58,488 nucleotides of DNA. Source: Planctomycetaceae bacterium. GTDB lineage: Bacteria > Planctomycetota > Planctomycetia > Planctomycetales > Planctomycetaceae. The stretch covers positions 1 through 58,488 of the forward strand of contig JAEUII010000132.1 of the NCBI GenBank assembly GCA_016795145.1. Reading direction: 5' to 3'. This document shows, piece after piece, positions 8,410 through 16,240 of the stretch (positions are counted from its first letter, which is position 1; every line of letters begins with the position of its first letter). Below the pieces are notes generated by a model, which saw nothing but the letters and a program-made list of their open reading frames with translations, searched no databases and was not told the DNA's origin. Position numbers and translations under genes: made by a program.

Positions 8410-9158
8410 CAACGTCGACAGGTACAGGGGCAAGGTTGTCCGGCAAGCGAATTCTGGTCACTGGCGGTTCACGCGGCCTGGGGCGGGCTTTGTGCACGAC
8501 ATTTGCCGAACACGGTGCAAAGGTGGCTCTGACGTTTGTGCGTCATTCCGAGGCAGCGGACGAGGTACGACGCGCCTGTGGGTCGGATGCACGTGCATAC
8601 GCCGTCAGCAGTCTGGATCTCGCCAGTACAGAAAAGGCAGTGCGAGAACTGGAACGAGACTGGGGCGGCATCGATATCCTCGTCAATAACGCTGGCATTA
8701 CTCAGATGCTTCCTCTGGCCATGATCGATGAAGAAGACTGGGACCAGGTTCTGGATGTCAACGTGAAAGGCGTTTTCCTGACAAGCAAGGCGGTGCTGCC
8801 AGGAATGATCCGCCGACGTTCCGGGATCATTCTGAATATTGGATCGCTTGCCGGGGCCAGAATGTTGATCGCACCGGTTCATTATGCGACCAGCAAAGCG
8901 GCGATCAAAGGGTTCACACAGGCCATGGCAAAAGAACTGGCACGCCACCAGATTCGAGTCTTGTGTCTCGCCCCTGGACTGCTGGATGATGGCATGGGGA
9001 CGAATGTTCCAGAGGCCGGACTGGCCGATTATCTTCACCATTGTGCCCTCGGTCGACTTGGCACACTGAAGGAAGCGGCTGAGCTGGCAGCATTCCTGGT
9101 CTCAGACGAAAACAGCTATATGAACGGCGAGACAGTGATCCTTGACGGCGGAGTGTGA
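8406..9158 (+). CDS. FabG-like 3-oxoacyl-ACP reductase (intact SDR tetrad)
   Basis: This 250-residue classical SDR has TGGSRGLG at residues 19-26, NNAG at 94-97, catalytic S147 in NIGSLAG, and Y160-ATS-K164. The NADPH-type Arg follows the glycine motif. The end (NGETVILDGGV) is typical of FabG. It starts at GTG 8406, overlapping the radical SAM stop (GTGA). The expected reaction is reduction of 3-oxoacyl-ACP to 3-hydroxyacyl-ACP, the step before the FabZ-like enzyme. It is clearly related to the SDR at 1041 but retains the catalytic Lys, so it is the better candidate for the pathway's ketoreductase. Confidence 0.9.
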   Translation: MTTSTGTGARLSGKRILVTGGSRGLGRALCTTFAEHGAKVALTFVRHSEAADEVRRACGSDARAYAVSSLDLASTEKAVRELERDWGGIDILVNNAGITQMLPLAMIDEEDWDQVLDVNVKGVFLTSKAVLPGMIRRRSGIILNIGSLAGARMLIAPVHYATSKAAIKGFTQAMAKELARHQIRVLCLAPGLLDDGMGTNVPEAGLADYLHHCALGRLGTLKEAAELAAFLVSDENSYMNGETVILDGGV

Positions 9159-10201
9159 CAGTGTCCGCCAAGGTTCTGATCATTGGTGCTGGCCCCGCGG
9201 GACTCGCCGTCGCCGCTTGCCTGAAACAACGGCAGGTCCCGTTTCAACTCATTGATCGCCGAGGTATCCCTGGTGGCGCCTACAACATCCTGCGTGAAGG
9301 CGGTCAGTTGTTGTCGCCGGCGCGATACAACACGCTCCCGATCTGGTCACTCGGATCATCTCCGGAGTATGTGACGTTTCCCGAGTATCGAAGTTACCTG
9401 CACGAATACTCCGCCAGGCTAGGATTGTCGGTGGATCCGCTGGAGGTTTCACATATCGAACGTGGCGACCGAGGTTGGCGAGTCGATTTTTTGCGGCAAG
9501 GTTCCGCAGAGTATCGTGCAGTCGTTGTTGCTACCGGAATGGTCGATTCACCACGACTACCCGAAATTGCCGGTCGCCCAGTGCGGTCTTCCACTGTCAT
9601 GCATTCGCGTGACTGGCCCGGGCCGGAGCAGTTTCGTGGCCAGCGTGTTCTGATCATCGGCGGCGGGATGAGCGGCGTCGAAGTTGCGGAAGAATGCGTT
9701 CGCTGCGGAGTTCATGTCACGATCAGTTCGCGCCACCGTATCCGGCTTGTGCCGAGACGTATTCTGGGGCGCGACATTCATGACTGGGTTCATTTGGTCT
9801 CACATCGTATCCCGCGGTGGCTGGTTCGATCTCATTGCGAACGGCTCCCGGCTTTTCCGGCATTCGACCGCGGATTTCGAACGTTTCGAAAAGAGCAGAG
9901 TGTCGTCGTTCGCCCTGCCGTGAGACATTTCCACGACAGGACTGCGACCCTGGAAGATGGCAGCCACTGTGAATTCGATGTTCTGATCTTTGCAACGGGT
10001 TATGAGTTCGCGACTCCTTTTCTGGACGCGACCTTTCCACGTCGCATTCAGGGTCAGCCGACTCTCACGAACTACCAGAATCCCGCATGGCCACACCTCT
10101 ATTTCATCGGCTTCCCCTGCGCCAGGATTTTCCCAAGTGAGTTTCTGCGAGGCATTGCTCTTGATGCCCCCATCCTGGCGTCGATGATCGACTCGATGTA
10201 G
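9155..10201 (+). CDS. FAD-dependent NAD(P)-binding oxidoreductase (flavin monooxygenase-like)
   Basis: This 348-residue protein has two dinucleotide-binding motifs: an N-terminal GAGPAG (FAD, residues 11-16) and a mid-protein GGGMSG (NAD(P)H). It also has the ATG motif VVVATGMVDSPRLP and a C-terminal FATGYEF segment, the pattern of class B flavin monooxygenases and related reductases. GTG 9155 overlaps the SDR stop (GTGA), making it the last gene of the coupled cluster. It might hydroxylate, desaturate or reduce the lipid product, or supply electrons to the radical SAM enzymes. The flavin fold is certain, the substrate is not. A canonical FxGxxxHxxxY/F monooxygenase fingerprint is not clearly seen; VMHSRDWPG lies at the matching place. 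Confidence 0.85.
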   Translation: MTVSAKVLIIGAGPAGLAVAACLKQRQVPFQLIDRRGIPGGAYNILREGGQLLSPARYNTLPIWSLGSSPEYVTFPEYRSYLHEYSARLGLSVDPLEVSHIERGDRGWRVDFLRQGSAEYRAVVVATGMVDSPRLPEIAGRPVRSSTVMHSRDWPGPEQFRGQRVLIIGGGMSGVEVAEECVRCGVHVTISSRHRIRLVPRRILGRDIHDWVHLVSHRIPRWLVRSHCERLPAFPAFDRGFRTFRKEQSVVVRPAVRHFHDRTATLEDGSHCEFDVLIFATGYEFATPFLDATFPRRIQGQPTLTNYQNPAWPHLYFIGFPCARIFPSEFLRGIALDAPILASMIDSM

Positions 10202-10261
10202 GACGCAAGCCGTTTTTATCGTCGTTGCAGAAGGCCTCGTACACCTACGACGGACCTTGAT

Positions 10262-10294
10262 GAATCGCAATCAGGACTGACGTCCCACCGCTCG
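10262..10294 (+). repeat. Short dispersed repeat, copy 1 (GAATCGCAATCAGG type)
   Basis: It starts GAATCGCAATCAGG, continues ACTGACGTCCC and ends CCGCTCG. A near-identical copy lies at 10825-10857, differing by an extra G and one base. The two copies flank the other repeats of this island. Confidence 0.75.
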
Positions 10295-10370
10295 TTTTTT
10301 TCGGTCACTTGTTCTTTTCCGACCGTTGATCTCATTGCGGCTGGCGTGGTTTTGTGGCATGCGCACTCAG

Positions 10371-10412
10371 GCTTCCGGCGCCTGCGGCACACGCACTGCG
10401 TACGTGCTACCC
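10371..10412 (+). repeat. 42-bp direct repeat, copy 1
   Basis: It begins GCTTCCGGCGCCTGCGGCAC and ends GTACGTGCTACCC. It is identical to 10593-10634. This copy is part of the left arm of the inverted-repeat element. Confidence 0.9.
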
Positions 10413-10444
10413 ACTGTAGAACGGCTGTCCTCAGCCGTTTCCTC
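10413..10444 (+). repeat. TGTAGA-TCCT hairpin repeat, copy 1
   Basis: The flank ACTGTAG is followed by stem AACGGCTG, loop TCCT, stem CAGCCGTT and tail TCCTC. The 8-bp stem is perfect. It has the same layout as copies 2-4, which use a different stem sequence. Confidence 0.8.
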
Positions 10445-10457
10445 ACAAGCAAACGCA

Positions 10458-10487
10458 AAGCGATTGAGGACAATCGCTCTACACTGT
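10458..10487 (-). repeat. TGTAGA-TCCT hairpin repeat, copy 2
   Basis: Read on the minus strand it shows flank AGTGTAG, stem AGCGATTG, loop TCCT, stem CAATCGCT and then T. It is in opposite orientation to copy 1, as expected for the two arms of an inverted-repeat element. Confidence 0.8.
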
Positions 10488-10592
10488 GTGGGTAACACAG
10501 GCGCCGTATGTGTCGCGCAGCGGCCGGAAGCCTGTGTGAATGCGTGGTGGTTCCAGTGCACCCTGCCTCGACAATTCAACATCCTGGCATCA

Positions 10593-10634
10593 GCTTCCGG
10601 CGCCTGCGGCACACGCACTGCGTACGTGCTACCC
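10593..10634 (+). repeat. 42-bp direct repeat, copy 2
   Basis: Exact copy of 10371-10412, here without the following hairpin, so it looks like a fragment of the element's left arm. Confidence 0.9.
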
Positions 10635-10733
10635 GATGGGCGCGCGTTTGACCCGGAACGGCGGGACGATTTCACAAGGATTCGCTTTGCGTTATTCGCG
10701 TCCATTCGTGGTGTCAAAAATTGCGTTGCGGGG

Positions 10734-10751
10734 TTCCCGCGTGCGCGGGAA
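10734..10751. repeat. TTCCCGC/GCGGGAA hairpin, partial copy of a dispersed repeat
   Basis: A 7-bp stem (TTCCCGC and GCGGGAA) surrounds the loop GTGC and is followed by TGACGGG. It resembles the longer hairpin at 49411-49436, and both lie downstream of minus- or plus-strand gene ends. There is no T-tract, so an intrinsic terminator role is not supported. Confidence 0.6.
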
Positions 10752-10824
10752 TGACGGGTCAGGGCGTGTACCGGGAAGCTGACGCATCCCGCTCGCCTGA
10801 TGGGCGGAGGATTCGCAAAGGGCA

Positions 10825-10857
10825 GAATCGCAATCAGGGACTGACGTCCCCCGCTCG
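10825..10857 (+). repeat. Short dispersed repeat, copy 2 (GAATCGCAATCAGG type)
   Basis: It starts GAATCGCAATCAGGGACTGA and ends CCCCCGCTCG; it pairs with 10262-10294 and lies just after the GH32 stop codon. Confidence 0.75.
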
Positions 10858-10868
10858 CCCTGGTTGGC

Positions 10869-12992
10869 TTAGTGTTGCCAGGTGCCCAGGACACGGTGGA
10901 CGTTGAGGCTTTCCACGGCGGCATTTCCGGTTCGCTTCACTGTCAGCGTCTTATTGTCGGCTGGTGAGATGAAAGGAAGCGGAACATAAACGACGCCGTC
11001 CGCGGCGAAGATCTCGAGGCATGTTCGGTCGACATAAACGGTCACGGTATCCTTCGAGGATGGTGGCAGTTTGACGCGATGGTCATTGACGGTAAGTTCC
11101 CGAGCGGCACCGTTCAATGTGATGGTCGCACCTCGTACGTTCATTTCAATCATGCCGTCTGCTGCGGTGGCTGTCAGTTCAATCTGAGCCAGTTCGGGGC
11201 AGGGCAGGGGCTTGTCGAATTCCGCAGAGAACTTCTTCGCGTCCGTCAACAGCGGCTTCAGTTCCTCAACGGGGCTCCAGTGGAGGCGAACTCCTTCGGA
11301 CGTGGTTCGCAGTGTCAGTTCCAGCGGAATCGACATGCACTGATTGAATCTCATGCCTGGCGAAGGTGCCTGCAGCCAGCCAATCTGAATCCGGCGTCCG
11401 TTCGGGGCATCGCTGTAAGTTTGAGCCGCATAGAATCCACGACCGCGGTGGCCCGGCAGTTTGGGGCCGTCCGGAGTAAACGTCTTGCCATCGAACGAAC
11501 CCAGCATGTACTCGCTGTTCGCCGCCGTCAGAACCCAGCGAGTCTTCTTCGAATCACCATCAACAGGAAGTTCAAAGAAGTCCGGACATTCGAAGAAGCC
11601 ATCAATAGCACTCAGAAATGTCCAGTCCTTCAAATTCTTCGAACCAAAGAACTCAATCGTCTGTTTGGGATTTCGTTCGACATACAGCGTCATGATCCAC
11701 TGCTGAGAAGGCTCGTGCCAGATGACCTTTGGATCACGATTGCCGCCAGTGATCTCACGAAGCACCGGGTTCTTTTCGTACTTCGTCCACGTCTTTCCTG
11801 AATCCGTGCTGTAGGCCAGCCCCTGAGTAAATCCCTGGCCGGCAGACTGTGGTCCGGTGCCACCTGCGGCCGTGTAGAACAGCACGATCGGCGGCACTTT
11901 GCCGTTGCCGAAGCCAGACGTGTTTTTCCAGTCGACCACCGCCGAACCACTAAACATCGTTCCCTGATGGTCGGGGTAAAGTGCTTCGCCGGTTTCGGTC
12001 CAGCGCATCAGGTCGCTGCTGACAGCATGTCCCCAATGCATGTTTCCCCAGTTCCAGCCATAAGGATTGTGCTGGAAGAACAAATGCCACTGGCCTTCGA
12101 AGAACACCATTCCATTCGGATCATTGTTCCATCCTCGCGCGGGGGAAAAGTGAAACTGCGGCCGCAGGGATTCCCTGTAGAGATCTTTCTCGGTCGTCAC
12201 TTCGCTCAGGAAAATCGATGACAGAGCTTTTGAATCATCACGAATCTGATTCACGGAGATCGTGAGTGTCTTGCCGTGGAAGGGACTGACATCCAGCACC
12301 GACCACCATTCCGGTTCCGAGTCTGCCAGTTCGATGTCGAACGCCCGTTCGACTCGACCATCGACAGAAATCGAAACGACCTTTTTTGGTGCTCCGGTTC
12401 GAACAGGCAGCAGCATCCATCGCTTATCCGCCACCAGTTCTCGCTTCGCATCCTTCAAGACTGTTGGCGGCTTTGTGTTGGTGAAAACGATCTGGTCGAC
12501 ATTCACATGTCCCCAGCCGCCGGTCACTTCATCAACGATCTGGAGCTTTGCCTTTCGGCCGGAGAATTCTGTCACGTCCCACGACAGAGGTTCCAGGCGT
12601 TCAGATCCGCCCGCGGTCAGGTTCGAGCCAGCGGCTGTTTGCACCACTTTGCCTTCGATCAGAAGATTCATGCACGTCTTGTGTTCGTGTCCTCCACCGC
12701 CGATCAGAAACGAAATGAAATGACGGTCGATCGTGAACTCCGGGGACGTCAGAGTTCCCGTCGAACCGTCTCCGTTCCGGAATGAATTGACAAGCTGCTT
12801 GCCATGAAAGCCTTCCACGGCCATCTGCCCAGGCAGTGTTCCGGTCGCGGGAGCGTCACCAAACGCATCGCCAGTCGCGATCCATGGGGCGTAGCTCTTT
12901 CCTTCAAAGTCAGCGAACTCAATATCCTGAGCGGCAGCCTCTGTCTGAATGAGGCATGCTGCAACGACGAGAAGAGCAAATCGAGTGGTCAC
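10869..12992 (-). CDS. Secreted glycoside hydrolase family 32 (levanase/fructan hydrolase-like)
   Basis: This 707-residue protein has a signal peptide (residues 1-21, AAAQ cleavage). An N-terminal beta-rich domain of about 270 residues precedes the five-bladed GH32 catalytic domain. GH32 signatures are clear: WNNDPNG at 288-294 with nucleophile D291, RDP at 419-421 (transition-state Asp) and ECPD at 468-471 with the acid/base Glu. A beta-sandwich domain ends the chain. It should hydrolyse fructose-containing polysaccharides such as levan or inulin, or sucrose, outside the cytoplasm. The GTG start at 12992 has AGGA ten bases upstream and gives an immediate signal peptide. No sugar transporter or fructokinase lies beside it, so it looks like a stand-alone scavenging enzyme. 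Confidence 0.93.
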   Translation of the reverse strand: MTTRFALLVVAACLIQTEAAAQDIEFADFEGKSYAPWIATGDAFGDAPATGTLPGQMAVEGFHGKQLVNSFRNGDGSTGTLTSPEFTIDRHFISFLIGGGGHEHKTCMNLLIEGKVVQTAAGSNLTAGGSERLEPLSWDVTEFSGRKAKLQIVDEVTGGWGHVNVDQIVFTNTKPPTVLKDAKRELVADKRWMLLPVRTGAPKKVVSISVDGRVERAFDIELADSEPEWWSVLDVSPFHGKTLTISVNQIRDDSKALSSIFLSEVTTEKDLYRESLRPQFHFSPARGWNNDPNGMVFFEGQWHLFFQHNPYGWNWGNMHWGHAVSSDLMRWTETGEALYPDHQGTMFSGSAVVDWKNTSGFGNGKVPPIVLFYTAAGGTGPQSAGQGFTQGLAYSTDSGKTWTKYEKNPVLREITGGNRDPKVIWHEPSQQWIMTLYVERNPKQTIEFFGSKNLKDWTFLSAIDGFFECPDFFELPVDGDSKKTRWVLTAANSEYMLGSFDGKTFTPDGPKLPGHRGRGFYAAQTYSDAPNGRRIQIGWLQAPSPGMRFNQCMSIPLELTLRTTSEGVRLHWSPVEELKPLLTDAKKFSAEFDKPLPCPELAQIELTATAADGMIEMNVRGATITLNGAARELTVNDHRVKLPPSSKDTVTVYVDRTCLEIFAADGVVYVPLPFISPADNKTLTVKRTGNAAVESLNVHRVLGTWQH

Positions 12993-13137
12993 TGGTCGGC
13001 AATCCTTCCGATGGTAGTTTTCGACAGCACGAGTTGTATTCAGTTTCTGGCACTGACGGCACGGGACTGTTCGAAGCGAGCGGCACGAAACGCGGCACTG
13101 CGAATACGCTGCCCGCCGAATCCGACGGCGCTGCAGA

Positions 13138-13770
13138 CTATTCGGCCATACGTCGATACATCAAATCACTTCGAGCAACATACTTGACGCCCGATTTCAC
13201 GATGCTGCCTTCGTGGATGATCGGATGTTGAAAAAGAAGAGCCATTCCGGTTTCGGGCTTTATCGCAACTTCCGGTTTTGTGATGAAGGTTGTCGCCCCG
13301 CCGGTGAATCCGTCATTCAGATAAACGAGGAACGAATAGAAACTCTGCTCATCATCATTTCGCACAAACGCAGCGTCTGCATGTGGAGCAAAACGCATCC
13401 CGGGTTTGTAACGATAGCACCGAAACATCTCATTCGCGCCAACCAGACGCATCCCGTGAATCTCCGGTGGTGCCTGTGGTCGCACCCGTTCAAACAGCAA
13501 GTCTGCAAGTGACTGGTCTTCGAAAATCACGCGGTCGTTGTTCCGAACGTCGCGATTGACCCGAGCACCTTCGACTGTATTGATCGTCGCAACCTCCGGG
13601 TCCAGCGACTCAATTCGCCTGATGAGCGATTCACATTCGGCAGATGACAGGACATCACGAATCGTCAGGATGTATGGCTTTGTGGGATCGACATCATCCA
13701 TCGGGAAGTCTCTGAGTGAATCGGCGTTGAAGTGACAGACACACCAGGAAGCACCAGCAAGCTGTCCCAT
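13138..13770 (-). CDS. 2-oxoglutarate/Fe(II) dioxygenase, prolyl 4-hydroxylase-like
   Basis: This 210-residue protein contains a P4H-type double-stranded beta-helix. The iron ligands are H130 and D132 (HADAAF) and H186 (HEGS), and K196, ten residues after the distal His, is the expected 2-oxoglutarate-binding Lys (SGVKYVARSDLMY). Family members hydroxylate proline in peptides or proteins; the substrate here is unknown. The start is uncertain: ATG 13770 gives a Cys-containing leader, while in-frame ATG 13701 begins MDDVDPTKPY, close to the first predicted strand. The gene is read away from the TolA-like gene at 14251 and sits 145 bases before the GH32 gene on the same strand. Confidence 0.87.
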   Translation of the reverse strand: MGQLAGASWCVCHFNADSLRDFPMDDVDPTKPYILTIRDVLSSAECESLIRRIESLDPEVATINTVEGARVNRDVRNNDRVIFEDQSLADLLFERVRPQAPPEIHGMRLVGANEMFRCYRYKPGMRFAPHADAAFVRNDDEQSFYSFLVYLNDGFTGGATTFITKPEVAIKPETGMALLFQHPIIHEGSIVKSGVKYVARSDLMYRRMAE

Positions 13771-14250
13771 CGCAGTCCCCGCAACGGGAGCGTTGGACCA
13801 GCCGGGAGTCTATCTGCATGAAGAATTGCCAACAAGCAGAGGCTTCGATGAGGAGTCATTCGTTCTGCATACCATGAATCAATATGCGTGCCTGGTACGA
13901 CACTGCATAACTTCGAGCAAAACTAAGCTCGGGCAACACTGCCATTCGCAACACAAGCAGCCTGACCCTTTCGTCCGTGAACCTTCGATGAAAACGCATT
14001 GCTTCATGCATTCCGGCGTTCAATGCCGACGCGAATCCTATTGTGTTGCCTACGGAGTGACAGCGACTTTCGGGGAACGAAGGCAGGCGGCCCCGTTGAC
14101 TTTCACGAACTCACGCGAGTAGCATCCGAATTCCACCGCTATCATTCCAGCAAAAAGACTTTGGGCCAGAAGTCTGTTCGGTGATCTGCAAATCAAGCCG
14201 GCGCTGGTTGTTCGTTGTCCGTCGTTCCCTCCTCAGAAGGAGTACGGGGC
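13771..14250. other. Divergent intergenic region
   Basis: There are 480 bases between the 5' ends of the dioxygenase (minus) and the TolA-like gene (plus). It should hold both promoters. I see no repeat, no RNA gene and no supported small gene; the short open frames here lack ribosome-binding sites. Confidence 0.4.
14235..14242 (+). promoter_or_regulatory. Ribosome-binding site fixing the start at 14251
   Basis: AGAAGGAG lies eight bases before ATG 14251. It argues against the in-frame upstream TTG at 14215. Confidence 0.8.
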
Positions 14251-15147
14251 ATGAGCCCGGGGTGTCCAGATCGAAAAACGCAGATGGCCGTTCCGTCACT
14301 TCAAGTTTCACCGATGGACCGCGTCGTGACCATGCTAAGCGTCAGCCTGATTGGCGCGTCTGGTTTTCTTGCCTGCATGGTTGTGGCATGGTTGAGTGAC
14401 TTTCAAGCCGCCAGGAACACCACGCCGCCTCCGGAAGTCGGTGCCATTGTTGCTTCAGGAGAAGAAACTCTCATTCCTCAGTCTGGACAGATTGAATCGC
14501 CGGACGAGACAGATGTTATGGCTTCGGCAAACGAACAGGCGATTTCCTTTCTGCCTGCCGAACTTCTGGCAGAAGCGGGGCTTGCGATACCGACGGCCCT
14601 GACAATCGACGATGTCACAGAAGAACCCGAAAGCACTCGAAGGGGTCTGCCGAGTGAAACAGAAGGGTCGGGCAAAAGGCCGATCGGTGGCGGAGGCCGT
14701 CGCGTTTCAAGAACCTGGCAGATTGAACTGGGTTCGGATTCACTGGCCGAATACCAGAGGCAGCTTGGACAGTTACAAATTGACGTCTCCGCCAAATCCT
14801 CGGATGGAACCGTGGTGACTCTTCACTTCGATGAAGCCGGCAAAATGACGGTTTCGCGACGGCCAGTGCAGCAAGCGGCGAACGATCAGCGGTTTGTGAT
14901 GGTCGTCGAAAACACAGGCAACCCGCTGGGACGTGCCGACGAGGCACTTTTTCAACAGGCAGGTGTGGCGATAGAGGGTGCAGAATTTGTTCACTACCTT
15001 TCGAATGAGGCGGAACAGCATTTGGAGCGGCTGGAGCGGGCGGCGGCAGGCCAAAATGACGTTCGGAACATCCTCCGGACAGAATTTTCCGTCCGTCCTG
15101 CAGATGGACGATATGAGTTCTTTGTCACTGAACAGATCATTCGCTAA
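14251..15147 (+). CDS. TolA/TonB-like membrane-anchored protein, paralogue 1
   Basis: The protein has 298 residues: a short cytoplasmic N-terminus, one membrane helix (about 29-48), an acidic Pro/Glu-rich linker (50-140), a glycine-rich joint (GKRPIGGGGRR) and a C-terminal alpha/beta domain of about 140 residues that ends YEFFVTEQIIR. The next gene shares this architecture and its ending (YEFFVMKQVLK). The layout of anchor, extended linker and periplasmic domain, encoded directly before ExbB and ExbD homologues, matches a TolA/TonB-type force transducer; sequence identity to TolA or TonB themselves is not evident. The start is set by a strong ribosome-binding site. Confidence 0.7.
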   Translation: MSPGCPDRKTQMAVPSLQVSPMDRVVTMLSVSLIGASGFLACMVVAWLSDFQAARNTTPPPEVGAIVASGEETLIPQSGQIESPDETDVMASANEQAISFLPAELLAEAGLAIPTALTIDDVTEEPESTRRGLPSETEGSGKRPIGGGGRRVSRTWQIELGSDSLAEYQRQLGQLQIDVSAKSSDGTVVTLHFDEAGKMTVSRRPVQQAANDQRFVMVVENTGNPLGRADEALFQQAGVAIEGAEFVHYLSNEAEQHLERLERAAAGQNDVRNILRTEFSVRPADGRYEFFVTEQIIR

Positions 15148-15226
15148 AAGAAGTGATCATTGAAATTCTGGATTGTGCCTCCGGAACCCGCGCGTGGGCT
15201 CTGGGGGAACTCGTTTGGGATTGAGT

Positions 15227-16141
15227 ATGTCGACAGCAGGAACAAGCCGCCGAGGAATGAACGCCCGTGCGCCGCACATCAAACTGACAAAGTACGATGT
15301 TGCCGTTTCGATACTTCAAACGTCCGCATTGTGCGCTGGCCTTACCTTCATGGTGATGCTGTTCATTTGGCTGTCGAATCTGCTTCCAGCTCCGGTGTCT
15401 CGCAAGGTGGAGCTGATGCCAGCAGGTGACGGCGGCTGGGAAGACGGGACACCGGACGCGACTCCGAAAGTTGAATCTCCGGAAGACGCGACGGTCGACC
15501 CATCGATGGCGAATGAAGAAACCGACGTGACTCAACTGGAAGAAGTGGTCGAGCAGGTCGTGGAAGTTTCCGAAAACGCCGCCACGATCGTCGCACCGAA
15601 CGAGTCGACTCAGAACCAGACCTCGGGGATCCCTGGAAGTGCCGACGGCACTGGTGGTCGTCCTCTGGGAAGTGGTGGGCCAGGCCGAGGCGGTGCGAAG
15701 CGTGAGAACGGATGGATCGTTGAGTTCGCTGACAAGGGTGACATTGAAAGCTATGCGGCTCAGCTTGATTACTTTGGAATTGAGCTGGGGCTTTTGATCA
15801 AAGAAGAGAGTCGTCTGATCTACGTCAGTAATCTCACCAAGCCTAAACCGGACACTCGAGAAGTCCGAACTGGCGACGGCGAAAAGCGGTTGTTTATGAA
15901 CTGGCAGGATGGTAGCCAGGAACGCGTCAAGGCGGACATGGAGTTGATGAAGAAGGCAGGACTGGATGGAGCGATCGGATCGATCATCCATTTTTATCCG
16001 GCGAAAACGGAGCAGCAGATGGCGCAGCTGGAAGTGGATTTCCAGAATCAACAGCCATCCGCGATCCGTCGAACAACATTTGGAGTTCGGCGGCAGGGAG
16101 GCGGGTACGAGTTTTTTGTGATGAAACAGGTTTTGAAATAG
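15227..16141 (+). CDS. TolA/TonB-like membrane-anchored protein, paralogue 2
   Basis: The protein has 304 residues: a basic N-terminus, a membrane helix (27-53), a very acidic linker with the segment EEVVEQVVEVSE, a Gly-rich joint (GTGGRPLGSGGPGRGG) and a C-terminal domain that parallels paralogue 1. In both, a strand (WIVEFADKGDIESYAAQL here, WQIELGSDSLAEYQRQL there) opens the domain and YEFFV closes it. ATG 15227 is used; the in-frame TTG at 15173 would add residues with no family support, and ATG 15257 is a second choice. It lies 79 bases after paralogue 1 and 99 before ExbB. Two copies may form a heteromer or transmit to two targets. Confidence 0.7.
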   Translation: MSTAGTSRRGMNARAPHIKLTKYDVAVSILQTSALCAGLTFMVMLFIWLSNLLPAPVSRKVELMPAGDGGWEDGTPDATPKVESPEDATVDPSMANEETDVTQLEEVVEQVVEVSENAATIVAPNESTQNQTSGIPGSADGTGGRPLGSGGPGRGGAKRENGWIVEFADKGDIESYAAQLDYFGIELGLLIKEESRLIYVSNLTKPKPDTREVRTGDGEKRLFMNWQDGSQERVKADMELMKKAGLDGAIGSIIHFYPAKTEQQMAQLEVDFQNQQPSAIRRTTFGVRRQGGGYEFFVMKQVLK

Positions 16142-16240
16142 GAACGCCGGAACGTGAAAACAGCGAATCAATGGGATTCGCGTTACGTCTGGTGCAGGTG
16201 TCTTTTCGGTCCCTGAGTTTGAATCAGGTTGGAATCTCCC

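Larger units (their letters stand above)
10357..10544. repeat. Inverted-repeat (MITE-like) element carrying two hairpins
   Basis: The left arm begins GCATGCGCACTCAGGCTTCC and the right arm, read on the minus strand, begins GCATTCACACAGGCTTCCGG. Both arms continue with interrupted similarity through a TACCCAC motif to an internal TGTAGA-flanked hairpin. There is no coding capacity for a transposase, so it would be non-autonomous. The right boundary is approximate. Confidence 0.55.
10202..10868. other. Repeat-rich intergenic island between convergent genes
   Basis: There are 667 bases between the end of the lipid cluster and the end of the GH32 gene. Nearly all recognisable content is repeats: the GAATCGCAATCAGG repeat at both edges, a roughly 190-bp inverted-repeat element with two hairpins, a 42-bp direct repeat and a CCCGC/GCGGG hairpin. 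Open frames across it are repeat translations, not genes. Confidence 0.7.

Noticed and set aside
1041-9158. Simple aryl polyene pathway
   Set aside because: The KS/chain-length-factor/dehydratase/ACP set is similar, but the ammonia-lyase, methyltransferase and acyltransferase genes are absent and two radical SAM enzymes are present instead.
1041-10201. Ladderane-type biosynthetic cluster
   Set aside because: Both have FAS-II and radical SAM genes, but the phytoene-desaturase-like genes expected by analogy with anammox clusters are absent, and the radical SAM proteins show the Tes-type cysteine layout.
10371-10634. Direct repeats considered as a CRISPR array
   Set aside because: There are only two exact copies 222 bases apart, with no regular spacers and no cas genes.
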